A stretch of 64,000 nucleotides of DNA from Ramlibacter rhizophilus. GTDB taxonomy: Bacteria > Pseudomonadota > Gammaproteobacteria > Burkholderiales > Burkholderiaceae_C. This document shows positions 37,147-46,877 of the stretch, in pieces. The stretch spans positions 496,001 through 560,000 of the forward strand of contig NZ_SMLL01000001.1 of assembly GCF_004681965.1 (NCBI RefSeq), given 5' to 3'. The position numbers and the translations under genes were made by a program. The notes under the pieces are model-generated. The model did no database searches. It saw nothing but the letters and a program-made list of their open reading frames with translations, and was not told where the DNA came from. How positions within the stretch are numbered: position 1 is the stretch's first letter; each line of letters begins with the position of its first letter.

Positions 37147-37589
37147 AGGTGCTCAACCTGCAATGCGCCGCCAGCCACGTGTTCGAGGGCTGGTTCGGCT
37201 CCGAGGACGACTTCCAGGACCAGCGCGCGCGCGGCCTGGTGGAGTGCCCGCTGTGCGGTGACGCGCAGGTGAGCAAGCTCCCCAGCGCGCCGCGCCTGAA
37301 CCTGGGCGCCACGCCGCCCGCGGCGCCTGCCGCCCGCCAGGACATGGCGAGCGTCACGCCCGCCGCCCTGCAGGCCGCCTACCTCCAGGCGGTGCGCCAG
37401 GTCCTCGCTTCCACCGAGGACGTCGGCGAGCGCTTCGCCGAGGAAGCCCGCCGCATGCACCACGGCGAGACCGAAGAACGCGGCATCCGCGGGCAAGCCA
37501 CGCCCGCCGAAGCCCAGGCCTTGCTGGAAGAAGGCGTCCCCGTGCTCCCCCTGGCGATCCCCAAGGCGCTCAAGGAGCCGCTGCAGTAG
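37143..37589 (+). CDS. DUF1178 protein
   Basis: 148 aa. MKVLNLQCAASHVFEGWFGSEDDFQDQRARGLVECPLCGD is the DUF1178 signature, with four Cys of which C-x2-C could bind zinc. The C-terminus includes HHGETEERGIRGQATPAEA. Translationally coupled to the Nudix gene. Function unknown. Confidence 0.85.
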   Translation: MKVLNLQCAASHVFEGWFGSEDDFQDQRARGLVECPLCGDAQVSKLPSAPRLNLGATPPAAPAARQDMASVTPAALQAAYLQAVRQVLASTEDVGERFAEEARRMHHGETEERGIRGQATPAEAQALLEEGVPVLPLAIPKALKEPLQ

Positions 37590-37636
37590 GGCAGGCCCTT
37601 TTTGTCGCCGCCTGCCACGGCGGCGGCTTGCTGCGC

Positions 37637-37642
37637 TAGAAT
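37637..37642 (+). promoter_or_regulatory. -10 box TAGAAT before the Mn riboswitch
   Basis: TAGAAT in GC-rich DNA, about 12 bp upstream of the first riboswitch element. No clear -35 is recognisable. Confidence 0.4.
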
Positions 37643-37647
37643 CCGCC

Positions 37648-37800
37648 GGCCTCCGAAGGGGAGTAGCGCTGGTGAAGGCTCATGGCCTTCCCTGCTGCGG
37701 CGCCGTCAATACGAAGTCCCTGGGTTCGCCCAGGTTTCCGGTGCCGCAGGACGCCTGGCTGCAATGGCCTGGCGCTCGCGAGACCGACGGGCAAATCCCC
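37648..37800 (+). promoter_or_regulatory. yybP-ykoY (manganese) riboswitch upstream of a TerC-family gene
   Basis: The leader carries the conserved elements of this RNA: AAGGGGAGTAGCG at 37656 on, CCGTCAATACG near 37708, and CTCGCGAGACCGACGGG near 37778, with pairing helices between (GGAAGGC-type arms, CCTGGGTTCGCCCAGG hairpin). The class is known to bind Mn2+ and to sit before mntP, yybP or alx/terC genes, and a TerC/Alx-type gene follows 37 bp later. Boundaries are approximate. Confidence 0.85.
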
Positions 37801-37836
37801 AAACCCGCCGGCTCGCCGGTTCTTCGGAAAGCAACC

Positions 37837-38850
37837 ATGTCCATCGGTACCCCGCTGATGTGGAGCGTGTTCGCCATCTTCGTGGTGGTCGCGCTTCTCA
37901 TCGACTTCTTCGCGCTCAGCAAACAGGGCGCGCACAGCGTGTCCATGAAGGAGGCCGGCATCTGGTCCCTGATCTGGGTCGCCGTGTCCTTCGTGTTCGT
38001 CGGCCTGCTCTGGTGGTACCTGGGCGGCCTGTCCACCGACCCCGCGCGCGAGGCGCTGGCCAACGGCAAGGCGCTGGAGTTCATCACCGGCTACCTGGTG
38101 GAGAAAGCGCTGGCGGTGGACAACATCTTCGTCTTCCTGATGCTGTTCACCTACTTCGGCGTGCCGGCGGCCTACCAGAAGCGGGTGCTGATGATCGGCA
38201 TCCTGGGTGCCCTGGTGCTGCGCGCGGGCATGATCCTGGTGGGCGCCTGGCTGGTCACGCAGTTCCACTGGGTGCTCTACGTCTTCGGCGCCTTCCTGGT
38301 GTTCACCGGCTTCAAGATGTGGTGGGCCGCCGGCCAGGAACCCGACCTGGAGAACAACCCGGCGCTGCGCTGGATCAACAAGCGCATGAAGATCGCTCCT
38401 GGCTACGACGGCGAGCGCTTCTTCACCATGGTCAACGGCGTGCGCATGGCCACGCCGCTCTTCGTGGTCATCCTGCTGATCGGCGTGGTGGACGTGATCT
38501 TCGCGGTGGATTCCATCCCGGCCATTTTCGCCATCACGACCGACCCCTTCATCGTGCTCACCTCCAACGTCTTCGCCATCCTGGGCCTGCGAGCGATGTA
38601 CTTCCTGCTGGCGGGGATGCACGAGAAGTTCCACCTGCTGTCCTACGGCCTGGCCATCGTGCTGGTGTTCATCGGCACCAAGATGCTGCTGATCGACATC
38701 TACAAGATCCCCGTGGCCTGGTCGCTGGGCGTGACGGTGGTGGTGCTGGCCGCGACCATGCTGCTATCGCTGCGGATCCCGGCCAAGGAGGGGGCGGCGA
38801 TGGGCGGCGCGTACCCGTTCCCGGCCAAGCATCGCGAGTCGGAGCACTGA
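37837..38850 (+). CDS. TerC/Alx-family membrane protein, likely Mn export
   Basis: 337 aa, about nine transmembrane helices. The family acid motifs are present: EKALAVDNIFVF and VVDVIFAVDSIPAIFAITTDPFIVLTSN. The ATG at 37837 follows GGAAAGCAACC; the upstream GTG extension would translate the riboswitch and is rejected. E. coli Alx is the closest known type and affects manganese and pH homeostasis; the riboswitch supports a Mn-related role. Confidence 0.9.
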   Translation: MSIGTPLMWSVFAIFVVVALLIDFFALSKQGAHSVSMKEAGIWSLIWVAVSFVFVGLLWWYLGGLSTDPAREALANGKALEFITGYLVEKALAVDNIFVFLMLFTYFGVPAAYQKRVLMIGILGALVLRAGMILVGAWLVTQFHWVLYVFGAFLVFTGFKMWWAAGQEPDLENNPALRWINKRMKIAPGYDGERFFTMVNGVRMATPLFVVILLIGVVDVIFAVDSIPAIFAITTDPFIVLTSNVFAILGLRAMYFLLAGMHEKFHLLSYGLAIVLVFIGTKMLLIDIYKIPVAWSLGVTVVVLAATMLLSLRIPAKEGAAMGGAYPFPAKHRESEH

Positions 38851-38866
38851 CGCAGCGCGGCGCAAA

Positions 38867-38967
38867 CTCCCTCCCCCTTTGGGGGAGGGCAGGGGTGGGG
38901 GCCACGCGCGCCAGTGGTGCCGCTTCCCACAAGCCCCCATCCCAGCCTTCCCCCGGAGGGGGAAGGA
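38867..38967. repeat. Dispersed repeat family A, copy 3
   Basis: Third copy of the element at 1764 and 5228: CTCCCTCCCCCTTTGGGGGA at the left, CCCCCATCCCAGCCTTCCCC with a GGAGGGGGAAGG tail at the right. It sits between the convergent terC-like and tolA genes and, with its paired ends, could act as a bidirectional terminator. Confidence 0.85.
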
Positions 38968-39031
38968 GATCAGTCCGACCGAACGACGCGAGCCTCGTCC
39001 AGGCAGCCCCCGCCTTGGCGAGTGACTTCCT

Positions 39032-40041
39032 TCACCCCTTGGGCCGGAACTCGATGATCAGCGGGCTGTGCACCCGCCCGTTCTCGTCGCGCGGCAGGGT
39101 CTGCGTGCGGTCGAGGGCGCGCAGCACGGCTTCGTCCCAGGACTTGCTGCCGCTCGCCTTGGTGATGCGGCGAGCCGTGATGGTGCCGTCCGGCGCCATG
39201 CGCACCTCCACCTCGGCACTCGGGTTGCCCGCCACGTCGTCGGTGAAGACGATGTTGGGCTTGACCCGGGCGCGGATGCGGCCGGCGTAGCTTTGCGAGG
39301 GGCCGGCCGAGCGTTCGGCCGTGCCGGTGTCGCCGGGGCCGCCCGTGGCGCCGGCCAGGCCCTGGATCCGGCGCATCTGCTCCTCGCGGATCTGCTCCAG
39401 GCGCTTGGCCTCCTGCTGCTCGCGCTCGCGTGCCTGGCGCTCGGCGACCTCGCGCTTGCGTTCGGCTTCGCGGCGCTGTTGCTCCGCCAGCTCGCGCTTG
39501 CGTTCCTCGGCCTTCTTCTGCTCGGCCAGCTCCTTGCGGCGCGCCTCGGCCTTCTCGGCCTCCAGGCGCTCCTGCTTTTCTCGCTCGGCCTTCTCGGCGG
39601 CCAGCTTGCGCTGGCGCTCGCGCTCAGCTTCGGCCTCGCGGCGCTTGGCCTCGGCCAGTTCGGCCTGGCGCTTCTCCTCGGCTTCCTGCTGGCGTCGGCG
39701 CTCCGCGGCCAGGCGTTCCTTTTCCTGCTGAAGCGCGATGTCGGCCTCGGACGGGCGCGGCGCGGGCGGCGGCGGGGCCGGGGGGGGCGGCGCGGGTGCG
39801 GGGGGCGGCGCAGGCGGCGGCGGTGGCGGCTCGATGGGCTTGGGCGCGGCCTGCTGCGGCGTCGGCGCCCACAGTTCGGCCTCGGCCACCACGGTGGCGT
39901 CGTGGCGCCAGTTCACGCCCCAGGTGAGCGCGCCGATCAGGGCCAGGTGCACGAGCACCGCCAGGCTGATGGAACGGGCCCGGCCGGGCGGTGGAGGAGG
40001 AGCGTAGCGGTCGCTGGGGGCTGTCACGGAGGGCGGGTTCC

Positions 40042-40045
<4 letters not shown>
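39032..40045 (-). CDS. tolA: Tol-Pal system protein TolA
   Basis: 337 aa. Cytoplasmic Pro-rich N-terminus, one membrane helix (SISLAVLVHLALIGALTWG near 26-44), a Pro-rich stretch ([20 protein letters not shown]), a long Glu/Lys/Arg/Ala helical domain (about 100-235) and a C-terminal TonB/TolA-like domain with YAGRIRARVKPNIVF and IEFRPKG. It links TolQR to Pal and TolB and helps outer-membrane constriction. The start overlaps the tolR stop. Confidence 0.95.
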
Positions 40046-40467
<422 letters not shown>

Positions 40468-40468
40468 G

Positions 40469-41251
40469 TCAGCGCACCGGCTGGGTGGCGGCGGCGGCTG
40501 GGGCGCCGCCGGCCGGCGCGGCATTCACGGCCGCGGCGTGCGGCGTCGCGGCATGGCCGGCCATGCCCGCCGCCAGGCTCGCGCCGGCGTTGCGCTGCAG
40601 GATGTTGGAGAACTCCTCGATGAAGGTCTCCAGGCGCATGGCCACGCGGTCGATGTCGCGCGAGAAGCGGTTGTAGGCCAGCACCGCGGGAATGGCGGCG
40701 AACAGGCCGATGGCCGTGGCCACCAGCGCCTCCGCGATGCCGGGTGCGACGCTGGAGAGCGTGACCTGCTGCAGGCTGGCCAGCCCGGTGAAGGCGTGCA
40801 TGATCCCCCACACGGTGCCGAACAGGCCCACATAGGGCGAGACCGAGCCCACCGAGGCCAGGAAGGACAGGTGGCTTTCCACCGCGTCCACCTCGCGCTG
40901 GAAGCTCGCGCGCATGGCGCGGCGGGCGCCGTCCAGCAGGGTGCCGGGGTCCTGGATGCGACCGGCGCGCAGCTTCTGGAACTCGCGCATGCCCGAGGCG
41001 AAGATGCGCTCCATGGGGCCGGCGCTGCGCGGATGCTGCGCCGCCGCGGCGAACAGCTCGTTCAGGCTGGTGCCGGACCAGAACTTGGCCTCGAAGTCCT
41101 CGTTGAGGGACTTCACGCGCTTGAGCGCGAAGAGCTTCTGGAAGATGGCGGCCCAGCTCGCGATGGACACGCCCACCAGCAGCAGCATGACCGCTTGCAC
41201 CACCCAGCTGGCGCCCAGCACCAGTTGAATGATGGACATTTCTTGATTCAT
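40469..41251 (-). CDS. tolQ: Tol-Pal system protein TolQ
   Basis: 260 aa, MotA/TolQ/ExbB family proton-channel subunit with three membrane segments (about 15-37, 140-160 and 175-200). VGLFGTVWGIMHAFTGLA and GIAEALVATAIGLFAAIPAVLAYN are the conserved helices. The C-terminal 35 residues are Ala-rich and longer than usual. It overlaps the ybgC stop by 4 bp. Confidence 0.96.
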   Translation of the reverse strand: MNQEMSIIQLVLGASWVVQAVMLLLVGVSIASWAAIFQKLFALKRVKSLNEDFEAKFWSGTSLNELFAAAAQHPRSAGPMERIFASGMREFQKLRAGRIQDPGTLLDGARRAMRASFQREVDAVESHLSFLASVGSVSPYVGLFGTVWGIMHAFTGLASLQQVTLSSVAPGIAEALVATAIGLFAAIPAVLAYNRFSRDIDRVAMRLETFIEEFSNILQRNAGASLAAGMAGHAATPHAAAVNAAPAGGAPAAAATQPVR

Positions 41252-41655
41252 CTCGTATTGACCAGTGTTTCGATGAGAACGGAAGGCATTCTGGCAGGCC
41301 GCAGCGTCGAAAGGTCCACCCAGCCGATGCGGATGCTGCCTTCGGCCAGCACGGCGCCCGAACTGCGCAGCCGGGCCTGCTGAGCCACGACGACCGAAGC
41401 TTGCCCTGCCGCTTCGAGCCGGGCCGTAACGATGAGTTCATCGTCCAGCCGGGCCGGGCGCAGGTAGCGCACCGAGGTTTCGCTGACGACGAAGGCGCCG
41501 CCCGTGTCCTCGCGCAGCTTGCCCTGCGCGATGCCCAGGGCGCGCAGCCACTCGGTGCGCGCACGCTCGAAGAACTTCAGGTAGTTGGCGTAGAAGACGA
41601 TGCCGCCGGCGTCCGTGTCTTCCCAGTAAACCCGGATGGGGAACTCGAAGCTCAT
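41248..41655 (-). CDS. ybgC: Acyl-CoA thioesterase YbgC
   Basis: 135 aa hot-dog-fold thioesterase typical of the tol-pal locus. VYWEDTDAGGIVFYANYLKFFERARTEWL contains the active-site Asp of the 4-hydroxybenzoyl-CoA thioesterase family. The start MSFEFPIRVYW overlaps the stop of the aminotransferase gene, and its stop overlaps tolQ. Confidence 0.94.
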   Translation of the reverse strand: MSFEFPIRVYWEDTDAGGIVFYANYLKFFERARTEWLRALGIAQGKLREDTGGAFVVSETSVRYLRPARLDDELIVTARLEAAGQASVVVAQQARLRSSGAVLAEGSIRIGWVDLSTLRPARMPSVLIETLVNTR

Positions 41656-42845
41656 GCCGCGTCCTCGTGCAAGGCCTTCATGCGCGCCACGGCCTCCTGC
41701 AGGTGCGCCAGCGAGCTGGCCGTGCTGAAGCGCACGAAACGCTGCGTGGCATGCTGGCCGAAGTCGCGCCCCGGCGTGACGGCCACGTGCGCCCGCTTCA
41801 TGAGCTCGAAGGCGAACTCCCAACTGCCCGGAAGGCCCCAGCGCTGCGCCCAGGCGCTGCAGTCGGCCCAGGCGTAGAAAGCGCCGTCCGGCACCACCGG
41901 CACGGGCAGGCCGAGCTGCTCCAGCTGGGGAATGAAGAAGTCGCGCCGCGCCTTGAACTCGCCGCGGCGGCGCTCGTACTCGGCGATGCTGTCCGGCTCG
42001 AAGCAGGCCAGCGCCGCATGCTGCGCCACCGTGCTGGGGCAGATGAAGAGGTTCTGCGCCAGGCGCTCCACCACCGGCACCAGCGCCTCGGGGACCACCA
42101 GCCAGCCCAGGCGCCAGCCGGTCATGCTGAAGTACTTGGAAAAGCTGTTGACGCTGATGAGGTCCTCGCCCAGCGCCAGCCCGGTGTGGCCGAAGGTCTC
42201 GTCGTAGCTCAGGCCCAGGTAGATCTCGTCCAGCAGCGTGATCCCGCCGCGCGCCCGCACGAAGGCGTGGATGCGCGCGAGCTCGGCCGGGTGGATGGAG
42301 GTGCCGGTCGGGTTGGAGGGCGAGGCCAGCAGCACGCCGCGCGTGCGCGGCCCCCAGGCCGCCTCCACCTGCCCGGCCGTGAGCTGGAAGCGCCCCGCCG
42401 CATCCGTGGGCAGCAGCACGGCGCGGCCCTCGGCGGCGCTCACGAACTGCCGGTTGCAGGGATAGGAGGGGTCCGGCATGAGGATCTCGTCGCCCGGATC
42501 GACCAGCGCCAGGCAGGCCAGCTGCAGCGCGGCCGAGGCGCCGGCCGTGACCACGATGCGCCGCGCCGGCACCTGCACGCCGAAGCGCTCGCCGTACCAG
42601 GCCGCGATGCGCTCGCGCAGCGCGGGCAGGCCGCAGGCGGCGGTGTACTGCGTGCGGCCGTCCCGGATGGCGCGCTCGGCCGCCGCCTGCACGGCCGGCG
42701 GCGCCGTGAAGTCCGGCTCGCCGATGTTCAGGAAGACCATGGGCCGGTCGCTGGCGGCGCTCTCGCGCGCCAGGCGCTCGGCGGCCTTGGCCACCTCCAT
42801 CACGTAGAAGGGCTCGATGCGTTCGGCGCGGCCGGCGATGCGCAT
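41652..42845 (-). CDS. Class I/II PLP-dependent aminotransferase
   Basis: 397 aa. Motifs: [62 protein letters not shown] with the Schiff-base Lys. Reminiscent of bacterial aspartate/alanine-type enzymes; substrate unassigned. It lies 3 bp after nusB and overlaps ybgC. It is only distantly related to the enzyme at 14858. Confidence 0.9.
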   Translation of the reverse strand: MRIAGRAERIEPFYVMEVAKAAERLARESAASDRPMVFLNIGEPDFTAPPAVQAAAERAIRDGRTQYTAACGLPALRERIAAWYGERFGVQVPARRIVVTAGASAALQLACLALVDPGDEILMPDPSYPCNRQFVSAAEGRAVLLPTDAAGRFQLTAGQVEAAWGPRTRGVLLASPSNPTGTSIHPAELARIHAFVRARGGITLLDEIYLGLSYDETFGHTGLALGEDLISVNSFSKYFSMTGWRLGWLVVPEALVPVVERLAQNLFICPSTVAQHAALACFEPDSIAEYERRRGEFKARRDFFIPQLEQLGLPVPVVPDGAFYAWADCSAWAQRWGLPGSWEFAFELMKRAHVAVTPGRDFGQHATQRFVRFSTASSLAHLQEAVARMKALHEDAA

Positions 42846-42848
42846 CCT

Positions 42849-43400
42849 TCAGGGTCCTTTGCTGCGGTTCCGGTCGGCCTCGGTCTCCTGCGGCCGCAGG
42901 GTCGGGGCCAGGCCGTTGAGCACCGCGTTGACGTACTTGTAGCCGTCGGTGCCGCCGAACTCCTTGGCCAGCTCGATGCATTCGTTGAGGACCACGCGCC
43001 AGGGCACGTCCAGGGCGTGCTGGAACTCCCAGGCGCCGATCCACATGATGGCCCGCTCGATGGGCGAGAGCAGCTCCAGCTTGCGGTCCAGGAGCGGCAC
43101 GATCAGCGCGTCGAGCTGTTCGCCCTCGCGGATGGCGCCGTGCAGCAGGGCGTCGTAGTGCGACGAGTCGGCCTTGTGGAAGCCGGAGAGGTCACGGGTG
43201 AAGCGGTCGATGGCCTCGGGCTCGTTGCCGCCCACGAGGTGCTGGTACAGGCCCTGCAGCGCGAACTCGCGCGCGCGCGTGCGGGCCGACTTGGCCGAGG
43301 CCTTGCGCGCACCGGTGCTGGTCAGGCCCGGGCCGGACAGGGGCCGCGGCGGTCGGGGCGGGCGCGCGTTGCCGCCGGCGTCCTGGGTGTCGTCGCTCAT
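42849..43400 (-). CDS. nusB: Transcription antitermination factor NusB
   Basis: 183 aa, longer than the usual 140-150 because of a Pro/Arg-rich N-terminal tail ([15 protein letters not shown]) and a polar C-terminus. The core runs from [21 protein letters not shown] to [23 protein letters not shown]. It acts with NusE on boxA in rRNA antitermination. Its start overlaps the ribH stop; ribH-nusB is a common pair. Confidence 0.95.
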   Translation of the reverse strand: MSDDTQDAGGNARPPRPPRPLSGPGLTSTGARKASAKSARTRAREFALQGLYQHLVGGNEPEAIDRFTRDLSGFHKADSSHYDALLHGAIREGEQLDALIVPLLDRKLELLSPIERAIMWIGAWEFQHALDVPWRVVLNECIELAKEFGGTDGYKYVNAVLNGLAPTLRPQETEADRNRSKGP

Positions 43401-43861
43401 TCGATGCCGTCCAGCAGGCGTGCCATCTCGACCACCACGCGGGCGGCGTCCACGCCCTTGTCCGTCTGGCGGGCGATGGCCTGGGCCATGTTCTCGGTGG
43501 TGAGGATCACGTTGGCGATGGGCAGGCGCTGGTCCAGCCCCACGCGGGTCACGCCGGCGGCCGACTCGTTGGCCACCAGCTCGAAGTGGTAGGTCTCGCC
43601 GCGGATGATGCAGCCCAGGGCGATCAGCGCGTCGAAGCGGCCGGTCTGCGCCAGGCCCTGCAGCGCGATGGGGATCTCCAGCGCGCCGGGGACGAACAGG
43701 TGGGTGATGTCGGCCGAGGCGACGCCCAGCCGCTCCAGCTCGCCCAGGCAGGCGGCCGCCAGGGCGTTGGTGACGCTCTCGTTGAAGCGTGCCTGCACGA
43801 TGCCGATGCGCAGGCCCTTGCCGTCGAGGCGGGGGGCCTGGCCTTTGTCAGCGCCAAACAT
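43397..43861 (-). CDS. ribH: 6,7-dimethyl-8-ribityllumazine synthase
   Basis: 154 aa, penultimate step of riboflavin synthesis. [33 protein letters not shown] and [21 protein letters not shown] (catalytic His) are all intact. Fourth riboflavin gene in the run. Confidence 0.97.
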   Translation of the reverse strand: MFGADKGQAPRLDGKGLRIGIVQARFNESVTNALAAACLGELERLGVASADITHLFVPGALEIPIALQGLAQTGRFDALIALGCIIRGETYHFELVANESAAGVTRVGLDQRLPIANVILTTENMAQAIARQTDKGVDAARVVVEMARLLDGIE

Positions 43862-43912
43862 GAATGGGGTTCTTTCGTTTTGCGGCGTCCATCGGGGAAC
43901 GGACGCGGACTT

Positions 43913-45046
43913 TCAGGAGGGATTGAGGTAACCGGTGACTTCGAGGCCGTAGCCCGCCATGCTGGGCATGCGGCGCGGTGCGCCCATGAGCGCCATGCGG
44001 TGCACGCCGCATTCGCGCAGGATCTGCGCCCCGATGCCATAGGTGCGCAGGTCCATGCGCCCGCGCTCGGGCGCCTGGGCCGGCCGCGCCGTGCCCTCGA
44101 ACTGCTCCAGCAGCTGCTCGGCCGACTCGCCGCCATTGAGCAGCACCACCACGCCGCGGCCTTCGCGGGCGATGTGCGCCAGGCTGCGGTCCAGTGGCCA
44201 GGAGTGCAGGGGGCGCCCGACTTCCAGGGCGTCCAGCACCGACAGCGGCTCGTGCACGCGCACCGGCACGATGTCCTCGGGGCCCCACTCGCCCATGACC
44301 AGGGCCAGGTGCAGGCCGGCGCTGGGCTCGTCGCGCCAGGCGTGCGCGGTGAAGAGGCCGTGGGCGGTCTGCAGCGGACGCGAGCCCAGCTTGCGCACCA
44401 GGCTTTCGTGGCGGCTGCGGTACTCGATCAGGTCGGCGATGGTGCCGATCTTCAGGCCGTGTTCGGCGGCGAAGGACTGCAGGTCCGGCAGGCGGGCCAT
44501 GGTGCCGTCGTCCTTCATGATCTCGCAGATGACGGCGGCGGGCGTGAGGCCGGCCATGTGGGCCAGGTCGCAACCGGCCTCGGTGTGGCCGGCGCGCATG
44601 AGGACGCCGCCGTCCACCGCCTGCAGCGGGAAGATGTGGCCCGGCTGCACCAGGTCTTCGGCGCGCGCGTTCGCGCCCACGGCGGCACGGACGGTGCGGG
44701 CGCGGTCGGCGGCGCTGATGCCGGTGGTCACGCCCTCGGCGGCTTCGATGGAGACCGTGAAGGCGGTGGCGTGCTTGGTGCCGTTGCGCGTGACCATGGG
44801 CGGCAGGCGCAGGCGCTCGCAGCGCTCGCGCGTGAGGGTCAGGCAGATCAGGCCGCGGCCGAAGCGGGCCATGAAGTTGATGGCCTCGGGCGTGACGTGG
44901 TCGGCGGCGAGGACGAGGTCACCCTCGTTCTCGCGGTCTTCCTCGTCCACCAGGATCACCATGCGGCCGGCGCGCAGCTCGGCGACGATGTCCTCGACCG
45001 GCGAGATGGCGACCGGCGCCAGGGGGCTGAGAAGGGCGGCGTTCAT
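43913..45046 (-). CDS. ribBA: 3,4-dihydroxy-2-butanone-4-phosphate synthase with degenerate RibA-like domain
   Basis: 377 aa. The N-terminal RibB domain (about 1-215) is complete: [57 protein letters not shown]. The C-terminal half aligns with GTP cyclohydrolase II, but the zinc site C-x2-GD-x8-C-x-C is replaced by a stretch reading [20 protein letters not shown], without Cys. GTP cyclohydrolase activity is thus unlikely and a separate ribA is expected elsewhere. Start at 45046 overlaps the ribE stop. Confidence 0.93.
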   Translation of the reverse strand: MNAALLSPLAPVAISPVEDIVAELRAGRMVILVDEEDRENEGDLVLAADHVTPEAINFMARFGRGLICLTLTRERCERLRLPPMVTRNGTKHATAFTVSIEAAEGVTTGISAADRARTVRAAVGANARAEDLVQPGHIFPLQAVDGGVLMRAGHTEAGCDLAHMAGLTPAAVICEIMKDDGTMARLPDLQSFAAEHGLKIGTIADLIEYRSRHESLVRKLGSRPLQTAHGLFTAHAWRDEPSAGLHLALVMGEWGPEDIVPVRVHEPLSVLDALEVGRPLHSWPLDRSLAHIAREGRGVVVLLNGGESAEQLLEQFEGTARPAQAPERGRMDLRTYGIGAQILRECGVHRMALMGAPRRMPSMAGYGLEVTGYLNPS

Positions 45047-45684
45047 GGCGTGGCTTTCAGGGAGGGGGCGCCGGCGAGCATGCGCTCGACATAGCGCGCG
45101 ATGAGGTCGATTTCCAGGTTGACGGCCTGGCCGCTTCGCAAGCTGCGCAGGGCCGTGTTCTCCACCGTGTGGGGAATGAGGTTGATGCTGATCTCGCAGC
45201 CTTCGGGCAGGTCGCGCACGCGGTTGACGGTGAGGCTCACGCCGTTGACGGTGATGGAGCCCTTGAAGGCGAGGTAGCGCCCGAGGGCGGCGGGTGCGAG
45301 CAGGCACAGCTCCACGCTCTCGCCCGCGGGCTCGAAGCGCGTCACCTGGCCGATGCCGTCCACGTGCCCCGAGACGATGTGCCCGCCCAGGCGGTCGTGC
45401 GCACGGAGGGCCTTTTCCAGGTTGACCTCGCCCCCGGCTTCGGACAGGCCCGCGGTGCAGGCGAGCGATTCTGCGGAGATGTCGATGGTGAAGCGGGCGG
45501 CCGCGGCGTCCAGCGAGGTGACCGTCATGCAGGCGCCATTGAGCGCGATGCTGTCACCCAGGCCCACGTCGTCCAGGTAGCCGGCGGGCGCCTGGACGGT
45601 GAGGCGCTTGCCGTGCTGCAAGGAGCTTCCGAGGTCGTGGACGGCGGCGATGCGCCCCACGCCGGTGATGATGCCGGTGAACAT
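45043..45684 (-). CDS. ribE: Riboflavin synthase, alpha subunit
   Basis: 213 aa, last step of riboflavin synthesis by dismutation of two lumazines. Two lumazine-binding repeats: [12 protein letters not shown]...[14 protein letters not shown] and [16 protein letters not shown]...[13 protein letters not shown]. It follows ribD after a 44-bp gap. I looked for an FMN riboswitch in this cluster and saw none. Confidence 0.96.
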   Translation of the reverse strand: MFTGIITGVGRIAAVHDLGSSLQHGKRLTVQAPAGYLDDVGLGDSIALNGACMTVTSLDAAAARFTIDISAESLACTAGLSEAGGEVNLEKALRAHDRLGGHIVSGHVDGIGQVTRFEPAGESVELCLLAPAALGRYLAFKGSITVNGVSLTVNRVRDLPEGCEISINLIPHTVENTALRSLRSGQAVNLEIDLIARYVERMLAGAPSLKATP

Positions 45685-45728
45685 CGCGGTATTTTCGCAG
45701 GGATTGCCGCCCCGCTCCCCGAGGGGGC

Positions 45729-46874
45729 TCAGAACGCGTCGCGGCCGGGGATGCGGGCGAGCACGCGCAGGTCCGGGCCGACCGGCTGCACGCCGCGGAA
45801 CGCGAGCGGCACGCCCTGGGCCAGCGCGTCGAAGGGCCCGATGGCGGCCAGCCCGCGGCCGGGCCCGAGCAGGCGCGGCGCGAGGTACAGCAGGAACTCA
45901 TCGACGAGCCCTTCGCGCACCAGCGAACCGTTGAGCTTGAAACCGGCCTCCACGTGCAGCTCGTTCACCTCGCGGGCGGCCAGGTCGCGCAGCATGGCGG
46001 CCAGGTCCACCTTGCCGTGGTCGCCGGGCAGGGCGATCACGCTGGCGCCTTCGCTCTCCAGGATGCGGCGGGCCGGGCTGTCGTCCACGGCGGCATAGAC
46101 CAGCACCTCGCGCCCCGTCTGCAGGAGCCTGGCCGAGCGCGGAAGCTCCAGGCGGCTGTCCACCACCACCAGCCGGGGCTGGCGCGGCGTGGGGACTTCC
46201 CGCACATCCAGGCGCGGGTCGTCCTCCAGCACGGTGCCGATGCCCGTGAGCACGGCACAGGCCCGGGCGCGCCAGGCGTGGCCGTCGGCCCGCGCCGCAG
46301 CGGAGGTGATCCACTGGCTGGCCCCGTTGCCCAGGGCCGTGGTGCCGTCCAGCGAGGCGGCGATCTTCATGCGCACCCAGGGCGTGCCACGGACCATGCG
46401 GCTGAAAAAGCCGATGTTCAGCTCGCGAGAGGCCTCGGCGCCCGGGCCGACCTCCACGGCGATGCCGGCCGCGCGCAGGCGCTCGAAGCCCCGGCCGCCG
46501 ACCTTGGGGTTGGGGTCCTGCAGGCTGGCGACCACGCGGGCGATGCCGGCGCCGGCCAGCGCCTCGCAGCAGGGGCCGGTGCGGCCGTGGTGCGAACAGG
46601 GCTCCAGGGTGACGTAGGCGGTGGCGCCCCGCACCTCGTTCCCGCGGGCCTGCGCATCGCGCAGGGCCATGACCTCGGCATGCGCCTGCCCGGCGGCCTG
46701 GGTGAAGCCTTCCCCGAGCAGGCGGCCGGCGGCGTCGACGATCACGCAGCCCACGTGGGGGTTGGGGCTGGAGATGTAGAGGGACTGCTCGGCCAGAGCG
46801 AGGGCGCGGGCCATGGGGTCCGGCAGCGGCTCGGTGGGGTCGGAAGGAGGAAGGGGCAAGGTCGTGGGGTGCAA
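45729..46874 (-). CDS. ribD: Bifunctional deaminase/reductase RibD
   Basis: 381 aa. N-terminal deaminase: SSPNPHVGCVIVDAAGR, AGQAHAEVMAL and EPCSHHGRTGPCCEAL (zinc-site His and Cys). C-terminal reductase: RMKIAASLDGTTALGNGASQWITS and HVEAGFKLNGSLV. Starts 3 bp after the pilin gene, so it may share its transcript. An internal ATG at residue 21 is an alternative start. Confidence 0.95.
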   Translation of the reverse strand: MHPTTLPLPPSDPTEPLPDPMARALALAEQSLYISSPNPHVGCVIVDAAGRLLGEGFTQAAGQAHAEVMALRDAQARGNEVRGATAYVTLEPCSHHGRTGPCCEALAGAGIARVVASLQDPNPKVGGRGFERLRAAGIAVEVGPGAEASRELNIGFFSRMVRGTPWVRMKIAASLDGTTALGNGASQWITSAAARADGHAWRARACAVLTGIGTVLEDDPRLDVREVPTPRQPRLVVVDSRLELPRSARLLQTGREVLVYAAVDDSPARRILESEGASVIALPGDHGKVDLAAMLRDLAAREVNELHVEAGFKLNGSLVREGLVDEFLLYLAPRLLGPGRGLAAIGPFDALAQGVPLAFRGVQPVGPDLRVLARIPGRDAF

Positions 46875-46877
46875 AGC

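Noticed and set aside
45685..46874. FMN riboswitch in the riboflavin cluster
   Set aside because: No conserved FMN aptamer segments were seen in the gaps before ribD, ribE or ribBA, and the ribE-ribBA starts overlap upstream genes.
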